A stretch of 64,000 bases of DNA from Pseudomonas sp. HR96. Lineage in GTDB: Bacteria; Pseudomonadota; Gammaproteobacteria; Pseudomonadales; Pseudomonadaceae. The notes under the pieces were generated by a model. The model saw only the letters and a list, made by a program, of their open reading frames with translations. It had not been told where the DNA came from and did not search any database. Where the stretch lies: assembly GCF_034059295.1 (NCBI RefSeq), contig NZ_CP139141.1, positions 2,153,001-2,217,000 of the forward strand, given 5' to 3'. The translations under genes were made by a program, and so were the position numbers. Shown one piece after another: positions 34,658-43,123 of this stretch; the first letter of the stretch is position 1, and every line of letters starts with the position of its first letter.

Positions 34658-36262
34658 CTAGACAGCGCCCGGTGGTGTGCGGCGCAGGATCAGGTCGGCG
34701 GCTTTTTCGCCGATCATGATGCAGGGCGCGTTGGTGTTGCCGCTGATCAGGGTCGGCATGATCGAGGCATCGACCACCCGCAGGCCTTCGATGCCGTGCA
34801 CCTTGAGTTCGGGGCTGACCACGCTCATGGCATCGCTGCCCATCTTGCAGGTGCCCACGGGGTGAAAGACCGTGGCAGCGTAGTCGCGCACATACGCCAG
34901 CCATTGCTCGTCGGTCTGCACCGCTTTGCCCGGCAGCATCTCCTCGCCGCGAATGCTATCGAACTCGGCCGAGGCCAGCACACGCCGGGCCAGCTTCAGC
35001 CCTTCCACCAGCACCTTGGCGTCCTCGGGGTCGGACAGGAAGTTGAAGTCGATGAGCAGTTGCCGGTCGCGGCCGATGCGCACCTCGCCGATACTTCCGG
35101 GCCGCAGCACGCAGGTGTGCACCGCGTACCCATGGCCCCATTCGAACAGCCGCCCGCGGTGGCTGCGGTAGCCGGGCACGAAGTGGAACTGCACGTCCGG
35201 CAAGCCGTCGCTCAGCGCGGTTCGGGCAAAGCCGCCGGCCTCGACGTAGTTGGTGGTCAGCCAGCCCATCCGGGCCCTCAGGTAGCGCCAGGGCGAAGTG
35301 ACGATGCTCGGCAGCGCGCCGGCCGAGAAGCCGAGGGTCAGCGGGCTTTTCGAGCGCACGGTGATCAAGCCGTCCAGATGGTCCTGCAGGTTCTTGCCGA
35401 CCCCCGGCAGGTCATGCCGGACCTCGATGCCGGCGGCCTGCAGGTCCTGCGCCGGGCCGATGCCGGACGCCAGCAGCAACTGCGGGCTGCCCAGGGAGCC
35501 GGCGCAGAGGATGACTTCGCGGTTGGCCTGCAAGACCTGCCGGGTGCCCGCCATCTGCACGTTGACGCCGGTGGCGACACCCCCGTCGACCACCACCGAG
35601 TGCACCGTGCAGTCGGTGATCACCTTGAGGTTGGGCCGGCTCAGCACCGGCGCGACGAACGCCCGGTAGCTGGACAGGCGCCGGGCATTCTTCTGCGTCA
35701 GGTTGTAGATGCCGCAGCCCTCGAGCTGCTCACCGTTGAAATCGTCGTTGCGGCGGATACCGACCTTCTGCGCCGCGCTGACGAACAGCCGCGACACCGG
35801 GTTGGGATCGCGCGCCGCCTCCACGTTCAGCTCGCCGCCCGTGCCATGCCGGCCAGGGTCCTGGCCGAGGCGGTTGTTCTCCGACTTCTTGAAGTAGGGC
35901 AGCACGCTGTTCCAGTCCCAGCCGGGGCAACCCGCTTGTGCCCAGCGGTCGTAGTCGCTGGCGTGGCCGCGGATGTAGATCATGCTGTTCATCGAGCTGG
36001 AGCCGCCCAGGGCCTTGCCCCGGGGCGTATGCAGGCTGCGCCCGCCGAGATGCTGCTGCGGCGCGCTGAAGAAATTCCAGCTGTAGGTCTTGCTCTTGTA
36101 CAAGGTGATGGTGCCCGCCGGCGTCTGGATGCGCTGGCTGTTGTCGTTGCCGCCGGCTTCGATCAGGCACACCTTGACGGCCGGGTCGGCGCTCAGGCGG
36201 TTGGCCAGGACGCAGCCGGACGAGCCAGCCCCGACGATCACGTAGTCGAATGGCGTGTTCAT
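34658..36262 (-). CDS. GMC-family flavin oxidoreductase (choline/alcohol dehydrogenase-like)
   Basis: A 534-aa FAD enzyme expected to oxidise an alcohol to an aldehyde. Visible: FAD-binding YVIVGAGSSGCVLANRLS (residues 7-24), GMC signature 1 (LGGSSSMNSMIYIRGHASDYD, shortened here), signature 2 (GSLGSPQLLLASGIG) and the C-terminal catalytic His/Asn region HPVGTCKMG and NTNAPCIMIGEKAADL. Its ATG overlaps the stop of the upstream NCS1 permease (ATGA), so uptake and first oxidation are coupled. Downstream aldehyde dehydrogenase in the same cluster could take the product. Confidence 0.94.
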   Translation of the reverse strand: MNTPFDYVIVGAGSSGCVLANRLSADPAVKVCLIEAGGNDNSQRIQTPAGTITLYKSKTYSWNFFSAPQQHLGGRSLHTPRGKALGGSSSMNSMIYIRGHASDYDRWAQAGCPGWDWNSVLPYFKKSENNRLGQDPGRHGTGGELNVEAARDPNPVSRLFVSAAQKVGIRRNDDFNGEQLEGCGIYNLTQKNARRLSSYRAFVAPVLSRPNLKVITDCTVHSVVVDGGVATGVNVQMAGTRQVLQANREVILCAGSLGSPQLLLASGIGPAQDLQAAGIEVRHDLPGVGKNLQDHLDGLITVRSKSPLTLGFSAGALPSIVTSPWRYLRARMGWLTTNYVEAGGFARTALSDGLPDVQFHFVPGYRSHRGRLFEWGHGYAVHTCVLRPGSIGEVRIGRDRQLLIDFNFLSDPEDAKVLVEGLKLARRVLASAEFDSIRGEEMLPGKAVQTDEQWLAYVRDYAATVFHPVGTCKMGSDAMSVVSPELKVHGIEGLRVVDASIMPTLISGNTNAPCIMIGEKAADLILRRTPPGAV

Positions 36263-37659
36263 GCGCTTTTCCCCATGACGTTCAGTGCCTGCACGCGATT
36301 GCGCCGCCGGCTGGCCAGGTAGTACACCGGCGAGATCACCGCCAGGCCGACCATCCAGGAGATGTCCGCGCCGCCCATGGCCCGCGCGATGACCCCGGTG
36401 TATAGCTCGGTGGCCATGAAAGGCACCTGAACCAGGATGCCCAGCAGGTAGCAACCGACGGCGGTCCAGTTGACGTAGCCGTAGATGCCGCCGTCGCGAC
36501 GAAAGAACGAAGCGACGTCGTAGCTGCCATGGGCGACCAGGTAATAGTCGACCAGGTTGATCGCGGTCCAGGGCACCAGCACATACAGCAGCAACAGAAT
36601 GAAGTTGGTGTAGTTGGCCATGAAATCATCCTGGCCCAGCAGCGCCAGGGTCAGGGCGATCGAGAACAGCAGCAGGGCGGTGATGGCGCGCGACAGGGCG
36701 CCGGCCGACCATTTAGGCACCAGGGTCTGGCCGACGGTGATCGCCGAGAGCGTGCCGCAGTACAGGTTCATGGCGTTGGTGGCGGCGATGCCGATGGAGA
36801 ACACCGCGACCACCAGGGTGGCCAGGCTGCCGGTCAGCGCGATCAGGCCGGCGGTGATATCGCCCTCGACGCACAGGCCGACGATCACGCCCAGCGCCAT
36901 CGGCAGGATCGAGCCCAGGCAGCATCCCCAGTAGCTCGACCAGAAGGCCGCGCCGCCGCCGGTATTGGCCGGCATGTAGCGCGAGTAGTCGGACACGTAG
37001 GGGGCGTACGCCAGTTGCCACAGCGCGGCGATGGACAGGGTGCCGAGAAAGCCGGTCAGGTTGAGTTCGTTGCGCTGCATGAAGTCGGCCGGCAGGCCGT
37101 GCACGCCAACGATCCAGATGAAGCACAGCAGCAGCGTCGCTCCCGATACATAGGACATGATCCGCGTGTAGGCGTGGATCAGGCGGTAGCCGAACACCGT
37201 GGCCACCACACTGATCAGGCCCACCAGGATGATCCCCTGGTTGGTCGAGAGCAGCGGGTAGCGGCTGTGCAGCGACTGCCCGCCCAGCACCAGGTTGGAG
37301 GCGAAGAAGCCCAGGTACATGATCACCACCAGCGCCACCACCAGCAGCGAGCCATACGAGCCGAATTGGCCACGGGTCTGCACCATCTGCGGTACGCCCA
37401 GCTGCGGGCCTTGCGCCGAGTGCAGGGCCATGAAGATGCCACCGACCAGGTTGCCGAGGATCAAGGCGGTCATGGCCGCCAGGAACGGCAGCTTGAACAC
37501 GGTCACCGCGAGCGCGCCGGTGACCACGGTCAGCAGCATGATGTTGGAGCCGAACCAGATGGTGAACAGATCGCGCGCCCGTCCATGCCGTTGATCATGG
37601 GCGATGGGCTGGATGGTACTGAGTTCCAGGGTGGCGGGTGTGGAGTCGTTGCTCTGCAT
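36259..37659 (-). CDS. NCS1-family permease (cytosine/purine/hydantoin type)
   Basis: A 466-aa inner-membrane transporter with 12 hydrophobic segments. NCS1 features: FTIWFGSNIMLLTVVTGALA in helix 1, GQFGSYGSLL in helix 3, SYVSGATLLLCF and VSDYSRYMP in helix 6, and PWTAINLVDYYLV in helix 10. NCS1 proteins carry nucleobases, hydantoins, allantoin, thiamine precursors and related N-compounds by proton or sodium symport. Translationally coupled to the GMC oxidoreductase. Its substrate is probably the cluster's growth compound. Confidence 0.92.
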   Translation of the reverse strand: MQSNDSTPATLELSTIQPIAHDQRHGRARDLFTIWFGSNIMLLTVVTGALAVTVFKLPFLAAMTALILGNLVGGIFMALHSAQGPQLGVPQMVQTRGQFGSYGSLLVVALVVIMYLGFFASNLVLGGQSLHSRYPLLSTNQGIILVGLISVVATVFGYRLIHAYTRIMSYVSGATLLLCFIWIVGVHGLPADFMQRNELNLTGFLGTLSIAALWQLAYAPYVSDYSRYMPANTGGGAAFWSSYWGCCLGSILPMALGVIVGLCVEGDITAGLIALTGSLATLVVAVFSIGIAATNAMNLYCGTLSAITVGQTLVPKWSAGALSRAITALLLFSIALTLALLGQDDFMANYTNFILLLLYVLVPWTAINLVDYYLVAHGSYDVASFFRRDGGIYGYVNWTAVGCYLLGILVQVPFMATELYTGVIARAMGGADISWMVGLAVISPVYYLASRRRNRVQALNVMGKSA

Positions 37660-37823
37660 GGAAAGTGCACTCTGTTGGCACCCGGGTGCATGCCCGGGAT
37701 CAATGACTGGCTGGCAGGTAATACAGAAAACAGCTGCGCTGCCGGGACGGTTTGCGGGGACCGACTTTCTTGTTGTTCGCCGCGCCTGGCAGCGGCCAGG
37801 CGCGGCGGATGCAGCACACCTGC

Positions 37824-39314
37824 TCAGCGCAGCTGAAACCAGGTGGTCTTCAATTGCGTGTACTTGTCGAAGGAATGCAGCGACAGGTCGCGGCCGAAGC
37901 CCGACTGCTTGCCGCCGCCGAAGGGCACGCAGACGTCCAGGGCGTCCACGGTGTTGACCGAAACGGTGCCCGCGTTCAGGCGGCTGGCGACCCGGTGGGC
38001 ACGGTTCAGGTCGTCACTCCACAGCGAGGCGGCGAGACCGTAGATATGGTCGTTGGCCATCTGCACCGCCTGATCCTCGTCGTCGAACGGGGTGATCGCC
38101 AGCACCGGCCCGAACACCTCCTCACGGGACAGGCGCATGTCATGGCCGACGCCGGTGAACAGGGTCGGTTGAATGAAGTTGCTCGAGCCGTTGATCACCA
38201 CCTGCTCGCCGCCGGCCACCAGGCGGGCCCCCGAGCTTGCGGCCTCATCGATGTACGCCATGACCCGGGCGGTTTGCCGGGCATCGACGATGGCGCCCAT
38301 CCGGCTGGCCGGGTCGAGGGGATCGCCGGGCTGCCAGTGGCGAGCCTTGTCTTGCAGGCGCTCGACGAACTCATCGTGAATCGAGCGCTCCACCAGCAGG
38401 CGCGAGTTCGCCGAGCACACCTCGCCCTGATTGAAGAAGATACCGAACGCGGCTTTTTCGGCGGCCAGGTCCAGGTCCTGGCAGTCGGCGAACACCAGGT
38501 TCGGGCTCTTGCCGCCGCACTCCAGCCACACCTGCTTGAGGTTCGATTGCGCCGAGTAGTTCATGAAGCACTTGCCCACCTCGGTGGAGCCGGTGAACGC
38601 CAGGGCGTCGACATCCGGGTGCAGTCCCAGGGCGCGCCCGGCCTGCTCACCGAGCCCGGTCACGACGTTGAAAACACCCGCCGGAATGCCGGCCTCGGCG
38701 GCCAGCTCGGCCAGGCGCAGGGCTGAAAAAGGCGATTGCTCGGCAGGCTTGAGGATCACGCTGTTGCCGGCCGCCAGGGCCGGCGCCAGTTTCCACGCGG
38801 CCATGTCCAGCGGGAAGTTCCACGGCACCACGGCCGCGATCACGCCCAGGGGCACGCGGGTGATGGTGGCAAGCGTGCCGGGGCCGGTGGGCGCCACCTG
38901 ATCGTAGAGTTTGTCGAGGCTTTCGGCGTACCAGGCGAACACGTGCGCGGCGCCGGGCACGTCGATGCTGTAGGCGTCCATCACCGGCTTGCCCATGCTC
39001 AGCGAATCCAGCAGCGCCAGTTCCTCGCGGTGGGCCAGGATCAGCTCGCTCAGGCGCAGCAGGATGGCCTTGCGTTCGCGCGGCTGCATGCGTGCCCACG
39101 GCCCGCTTTCATAGCTCTTGCGTGCCACCCGTACGGCCGCGTCGACGTCCGCCTCGGCGCAGGCGCTGACGTCGGCCAGCAGCGCGTTGGTGGCCGGGTT
39201 GATCACCGCGAAGGTGGCACCGCTCAGGGCCGTGCAGGGGCGGCCATCGATCCAGGCGGCCTGACTCAGGGTTTGCTGGCTGGCCAACCGTTGCCATGCG
39301 TTGAAGTCTGTCAC
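37824..39314 (-). CDS. NAD(P)-dependent aldehyde dehydrogenase
   Basis: A 496-aa ALDH. The catalytic Glu is in VWLECGGKSPNLVF (near residue 265) and the nucleophile Cys in FNQGEVCSANSRL (near 299); the cofactor loop FTGSTEVGK and the Asn of PWNFPLDMAAW are present. Most like the PuuC/gamma-Glu-aminobutyraldehyde branch that oxidises aminoaldehydes. It lies between the permease/GMC pair and the LysR gene; shared site B is 84 bp upstream. Likely second oxidation step of the cluster. Confidence 0.95.
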   Translation of the reverse strand: MTDFNAWQRLASQQTLSQAAWIDGRPCTALSGATFAVINPATNALLADVSACAEADVDAAVRVARKSYESGPWARMQPRERKAILLRLSELILAHREELALLDSLSMGKPVMDAYSIDVPGAAHVFAWYAESLDKLYDQVAPTGPGTLATITRVPLGVIAAVVPWNFPLDMAAWKLAPALAAGNSVILKPAEQSPFSALRLAELAAEAGIPAGVFNVVTGLGEQAGRALGLHPDVDALAFTGSTEVGKCFMNYSAQSNLKQVWLECGGKSPNLVFADCQDLDLAAEKAAFGIFFNQGEVCSANSRLLVERSIHDEFVERLQDKARHWQPGDPLDPASRMGAIVDARQTARVMAYIDEAASSGARLVAGGEQVVINGSSNFIQPTLFTGVGHDMRLSREEVFGPVLAITPFDDEDQAVQMANDHIYGLAASLWSDDLNRAHRVASRLNAGTVSVNTVDALDVCVPFGGGKQSGFGRDLSLHSFDKYTQLKTTWFQLR

Positions 39315-39390
39315 TGCACGCTCTCCGCTCGCTGCTCAATGGGCTGTTCGACTGACGATGGGGCCGATAGTGGAGCAACTGGGCGGAGTG

Positions 39391-39434
39391 AGAAACCAGT
39401 AAAAATGTGGTCCTTATCGATAAAAAACCTCGCC
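39391..39434. promoter_or_regulatory. Shared cluster site B, between aldehyde dehydrogenase and LysR genes
   Basis: AGTAAAAATGTGGTCC (39398-39413) followed by the perfect palindrome TTATCGATAA (39414-39423) and AAAACCTCG. It sits in the divergent promoter region of the dehydrogenase (minus) and the LysR regulator (plus), the classical place for a LysR operator. Confidence 0.7.
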
Positions 39435-39596
39435 AGAAGCGCACTGTTCTGGTGCGCCCAAGGCCATGTTTTTTAAGGTCAACGCTTAGGAAATTGCTCC
39501 TTTGCGAACCCCGCGCAAACTTGCAGAATGCACGGCTGGATTGAACTGGAGCGCGCTGGCGCGTGGTTTGCGCGACGGCGCCATATCGAGGGCGAC

Positions 39597-40529
39597 ATGG
39601 CTGTCTACAATCTGCGGCAACTCAAGTATTTCGTGACCACGGTGGAATGTGGCAGCGTCGCCGAAGCGTCGCGCAAGCTCTATATCGCCCAGCCTTCGGT
39701 GTCCACGGCGATCAAGCATCTGGAAGAAAGCTTCGCGGTGCAGCTGTTCATCCGTCATCACGCCCAGGGTGTTTCGCTGACCCCCAGCGGCGCGCGCTTC
39801 TATCGCAAGGCTCAGGAGCTGCTGCGGGTCGCCCATGAGTTCGAGCAGAACGCCTTGGCCGACAACGATGTGGTGGCGGGGCAGATCGATATCGGCTGCT
39901 TCGAAACCGTCGCGCCGCTCTATCTGCCGCAGCTGATCGCCGGCTTTCGTGACCGCTGGCCCGGCGTCGAGGTGCGCATTCGCGACGGCGAGCAGCAGGA
40001 ACTGGTGCAGGCATTGACGTCGGGCAGCATCGACCTGGCGATCCTCTACGAGCACGATCTGGACAGCACCATCGTCACCGCGCCCCTGATGCCGCCCCAG
40101 CAGCCTTATGCACTGCTGCCCGAGGGGCATCGCTTCGCCAGCCAGGCCAAGGTGTCCTTGACCGACCTGGTGCTCGAGCCGATGGTGCTGCTCGACGTGC
40201 AGCCCAGCCGGACCTATTTCGTGAGCATCTTCGAAGAGCTGGGCCTGAACCCGCACATCCTGTTCAGCTCGCCTTCGATCGAGATGGTCAGGGGCACGGT
40301 CGGTCGCGGGTTCGGCTTCGCCATCCTGGTGACGCGGCCGCATTCGCCCTATACCTACGACGGCCAGAAGGTGGTCTGCGTGCCGCTGGTCGAGCAGGTC
40401 ACCGGCTCGGGCCTGGCGGCGGCCTGGCTGCGCCGCTCGCAGCTGACCAAGCCGGCGCAGCTGTTCATCGATCACTGCCGTGAGGTGCTGGCAACCCAGC
40501 CAGGGGCCAGCGAACCGATCACCCGGTGA
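39597..40529 (+). CDS. LysR-family regulator of the catabolic cluster
   Basis: A 310-aa regulator. HTH: MAVYNLRQLKYFVTTVECGSVAEASRKLYIAQPSVSTAIKHLE; the effector domain follows and ends near residue 295. In-frame sequence before ATG 39597 is discarded because the HTH starts directly there and GAGGGCGAC precedes it. It is divergent from the aldehyde dehydrogenase with a shared site between them, and the same site occurs before the importer and the aminotransferase, so it probably controls the whole region 31733-44946. Confidence 0.92.
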   Translation: MAVYNLRQLKYFVTTVECGSVAEASRKLYIAQPSVSTAIKHLEESFAVQLFIRHHAQGVSLTPSGARFYRKAQELLRVAHEFEQNALADNDVVAGQIDIGCFETVAPLYLPQLIAGFRDRWPGVEVRIRDGEQQELVQALTSGSIDLAILYEHDLDSTIVTAPLMPPQQPYALLPEGHRFASQAKVSLTDLVLEPMVLLDVQPSRTYFVSIFEELGLNPHILFSSPSIEMVRGTVGRGFGFAILVTRPHSPYTYDGQKVVCVPLVEQVTGSGLAAAWLRRSQLTKPAQLFIDHCREVLATQPGASEPITR

Positions 40530-40555
40530 AGCGGTATGGGGGCGCCCGGGTGCCC

Positions 40556-41233
40556 TCAGCGCTCATCGCCGGGCACGCCGTAGCCCGGTGCCTTGCTGGG
40601 GTCGAGCGCGCGGGTAAGGTAGTCCTGCACCTGAGGGCTGTAGTCCAGCCACAGGGCGGCGAGATTGCCGACCGGGTCCTCATCGGCCCAGTCGACCCGC
40701 AGGTCGATGATCGGCCAGGTGTGCTCGCCGACCACCACCATGGCTGCTGAATGCACCGGGCCTGCTTCCCCACCTGCGGCCATCGCCGCCTGCATGGCGG
40801 CGATCAGGCGATCGGCCAGGTGGCCCCCGCTGGTCTCGAAGGTGTGCACCAGGGCTTCGATGACTGCGGTGCCCGCCAGCATATTGCCGGCTGCCACGCA
40901 CTGCTCGCCCGACAAGGCGTGGTGGCAGCCCAGGGTGTTGGCGCCGCTGAAGTGAGCGGTATTGCCCAGGTGGTCGATGGCGGTCAGCTGGCGAAACTGG
41001 CCATAGCCGTTGCGGGTCAGGGCCTTGTCCAGCGCCTCGGCAGGCGAGGCGCCCTGTTCCAGGTGATCCAGCACCTGCGGCCCCAGGGCCGGCAGGGTGA
41101 TGTTCTGCGTGGCCACCGCACCCACCCCGGGGCGCAGCCAGGGGCAGCGCGCACCGACGGCAATGCTCGAGGAGCTGATGGCGATCCCCAGTTGGCCGGT
41201 TTCGGCGCAGCGACCCACGATTGAAAATGTCAT
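40556..41233 (-). CDS. DUF1028 Ntn-hydrolase family protein
   Basis: A 225-aa protein starting MTFSIVGRCAETGQLGIAISSSSIAVG and containing ALGPQVLDHLEQGASPAEALDKAL and AAGNMLAG, all typical of DUF1028. The fold is that of N-terminal nucleophile hydrolases; after Met removal Thr2 would be the nucleophile. Family members recur in amine and amino-acid catabolic clusters and are presumed amidohydrolases. Sits between the LysR and aminotransferase genes. Confidence 0.9.
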   Translation of the reverse strand: MTFSIVGRCAETGQLGIAISSSSIAVGARCPWLRPGVGAVATQNITLPALGPQVLDHLEQGASPAEALDKALTRNGYGQFRQLTAIDHLGNTAHFSGANTLGCHHALSGEQCVAAGNMLAGTAVIEALVHTFETSGGHLADRLIAAMQAAMAAGGEAGPVHSAAMVVVGEHTWPIIDLRVDWADEDPVGNLAALWLDYSPQVQDYLTRALDPSKAPGYGVPGDER

Positions 41234-41469
41234 GACGGCGATCCTGTCTGGTCTGAACTGGGCATCTGAAACGGCCAGGGACGGGCATTGCGCCCCGGGT
41301 TCAGAAAGGCAATGGCTGCATTCTGTCGGCCGACAGCGGCCAGCGAAACGAGGTTTTTTATGGTGCTTGCTTATCGAAAAGATTGCTTGTGGGCGGGCAG
41401 GGGAGCAGCGGTTGGTCGGCTAGCCGCCCTGGCGCAGCAACGCCAGAGCGGCTGGGCGCCGCTGGCGGC

Positions 41470-42843
41470 CTAAAGAAGGTTCAGCTCGCGGGCTGTCCGG
41501 TTCACCGAGCGCAGGGTCTTCTCCACCAGCTCGTCCAGTTCGGCATGGTTGGCGACCAACGCCGGCGCCATGATCATGCGGCCCAGTGTCGATCGGATGA
41601 TCAGCCCTTCTTCGAAGCCGACGGTGCGGCAGTGCCAGGCAATTTCGTTCTCCTGGGCAAAGCGCTGGCGCGTGGATTTGTCCTGGGCGAACTGCAAGGC
41701 GGCCACCAGGCCGGTGCCCTGGATATCGCCAATGACGGGGTGGTCGGCGAACGCTTCGCGCAACAGCTGGTGGAAATACGGACCGGTGTCGGTCTTCACC
41801 TGGCTGACCACGCCTTCGTCACGCAACGCAAGGATGTTGGCGATCGCCACGGCCGCTGCCACCGGATGACCGGAATAGGTCAGGCCGTGGGCGAACACAC
41901 CGCCCTGGTCGACCAGCACCTCGGCCATCTTGCGGCTGAGGATCAAGCCCCCCATGGGGATGTAGCCACTGGTCAGGCCCTTGGCAATCGACAGGGTGTC
42001 GGGCTCGAAACCGAAGTGCTGGTGGGCGAACCACTCCCCGGTGCGGCCGAACCCGCCAATCACCTCGTCGGCGCACAGCAGCACGTCGTACTGGCGGCAG
42101 ATACGCTGGATCTGCGCCCAGTAGCTGGCCGGCGGGAAAATCATGCCGCCGGCGCCCTGGAACGGCTCGGCGACAAAGGCCGCCACCTGGTCGGCACCCA
42201 ACTCGAGGATCTTGGCCTCGAGTTCCGCTGCCGCCTTGAGGCCGAACGCCTCTTCGCTGAGCTCGCCGCCCTGGGCGTACCAATAGGGTTCGCCGATGTG
42301 CGCGAAGCCCGGCAGCATGCCGCCCATTTCATGCATGAAGCCCATGCCCCCCAGCGCCGTGCTGCCCAGGGTCGAGCCGTGATAGCCGTTCCAGCGGCCG
42401 ATCATCACGCTCTTCTCGGGCTTGCCTTGAATCTGCCAATAGCGACGCACGGTGCGGATCAGCACCTCGTTGGCTTCAGACCCCGAGTTGGTGTAGATCG
42501 CGTGGCTGTAGTGGCTGGGCAACAGGCTGAACAGCAGCTCCGACAGCTCGATGACCCGCGGGTGGGTGGTGTGGAAAAACAGGTTGTAGTAGGGCAGTTC
42601 ATGCAGCTGCCGCGCGGCCGCCTCGGCCAGGTCCTTGCGGCCATAGCCCAGGTTGGTGCACCAGAGCCCGGACATGCCGTCCAGATAGCGTTTGCCGTCC
42701 GTGTCCCACAGGTGCAGGCGCTCGCCGCGTTCGATCACCAGCGCGCCCTGGGCGTTGAGGGCTTTCTGGTCGAGAAACGCATGAATGTGGTGTGCGGCGT
42801 CGAGTTGCTGGTATTCGGCGGTGGCACGTGTTGTTTTGCTCAT
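41470..42843 (-). CDS. Class III PLP aminotransferase (amine:pyruvate, SpuC-like)
   Basis: A 457-aa omega-aminotransferase that moves a terminal amino group, often to pyruvate. Markers: YLDGMSGLWCTNLGYGRKDL near the start, TNSGSEANEVLIR (PLP phosphate binding), RWNGYHGSTLGSTALGGM, the Asp in CADEVIGGFGRTG and the PLP-lysine in IAKGLTSGYIPMGG (near residue 285). Start MSKTTRA at 42843 has GGAG; the longer frame has no ribosome site. Shared site C lies 115 bp upstream, between it and the divergent monooxygenase. Product would be an aldehyde for the cluster's dehydrogenase. Confidence 0.94.
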   Translation of the reverse strand: MSKTTRATAEYQQLDAAHHIHAFLDQKALNAQGALVIERGERLHLWDTDGKRYLDGMSGLWCTNLGYGRKDLAEAAARQLHELPYYNLFFHTTHPRVIELSELLFSLLPSHYSHAIYTNSGSEANEVLIRTVRRYWQIQGKPEKSVMIGRWNGYHGSTLGSTALGGMGFMHEMGGMLPGFAHIGEPYWYAQGGELSEEAFGLKAAAELEAKILELGADQVAAFVAEPFQGAGGMIFPPASYWAQIQRICRQYDVLLCADEVIGGFGRTGEWFAHQHFGFEPDTLSIAKGLTSGYIPMGGLILSRKMAEVLVDQGGVFAHGLTYSGHPVAAAVAIANILALRDEGVVSQVKTDTGPYFHQLLREAFADHPVIGDIQGTGLVAALQFAQDKSTRQRFAQENEIAWHCRTVGFEEGLIIRSTLGRMIMAPALVANHAELDELVEKTLRSVNRTARELNLL

Positions 42844-42950
42844 GGCTGATCTCCGCAGGCGCCAGCGCTGTGGTAGGTGTGTCCAAAACGGCAATGAACG
42901 GGCAAAGCAGGCGCTGGGCTTGCGCGATAGTGACCAAGTGCGGGCTTTTG

Positions 42951-42994
42951 GAAAACCAGTAAATATGTGCTCTCAAGCGATAAAAAAGCTGGTC
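42951..42994. promoter_or_regulatory. Shared cluster site C, between aminotransferase and monooxygenase genes
   Basis: ACCAGTAAATATGTGCTC (42955-42972) then CGATAAAAAAGCTGGTC, nearly identical in layout to sites A and B. A weaker, inverted match GACCACAAAAAT-CATATTTTC starts at 43045, closer to the monooxygenase, and may serve that gene. Confidence 0.68.
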
Positions 42995-43123
42995 AGGGCG
43001 GGTGGGCGGCGGGTTTTTCGATCCCTAGTTTTTTCCTCTGCTGCGACCACAAAAATCATATTTTCGCTATCGGGCGTAACTGCACAGAATGCCTGCACTC
43101 CCGCCTTCGAGAAGGAACAGGCA

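Noticed and set aside
36529-42849. Long plus-strand frames opposite the permease, dehydrogenase and aminotransferase
   Set aside because: Shadows; the minus-strand genes have catalytic motifs and coupled starts.
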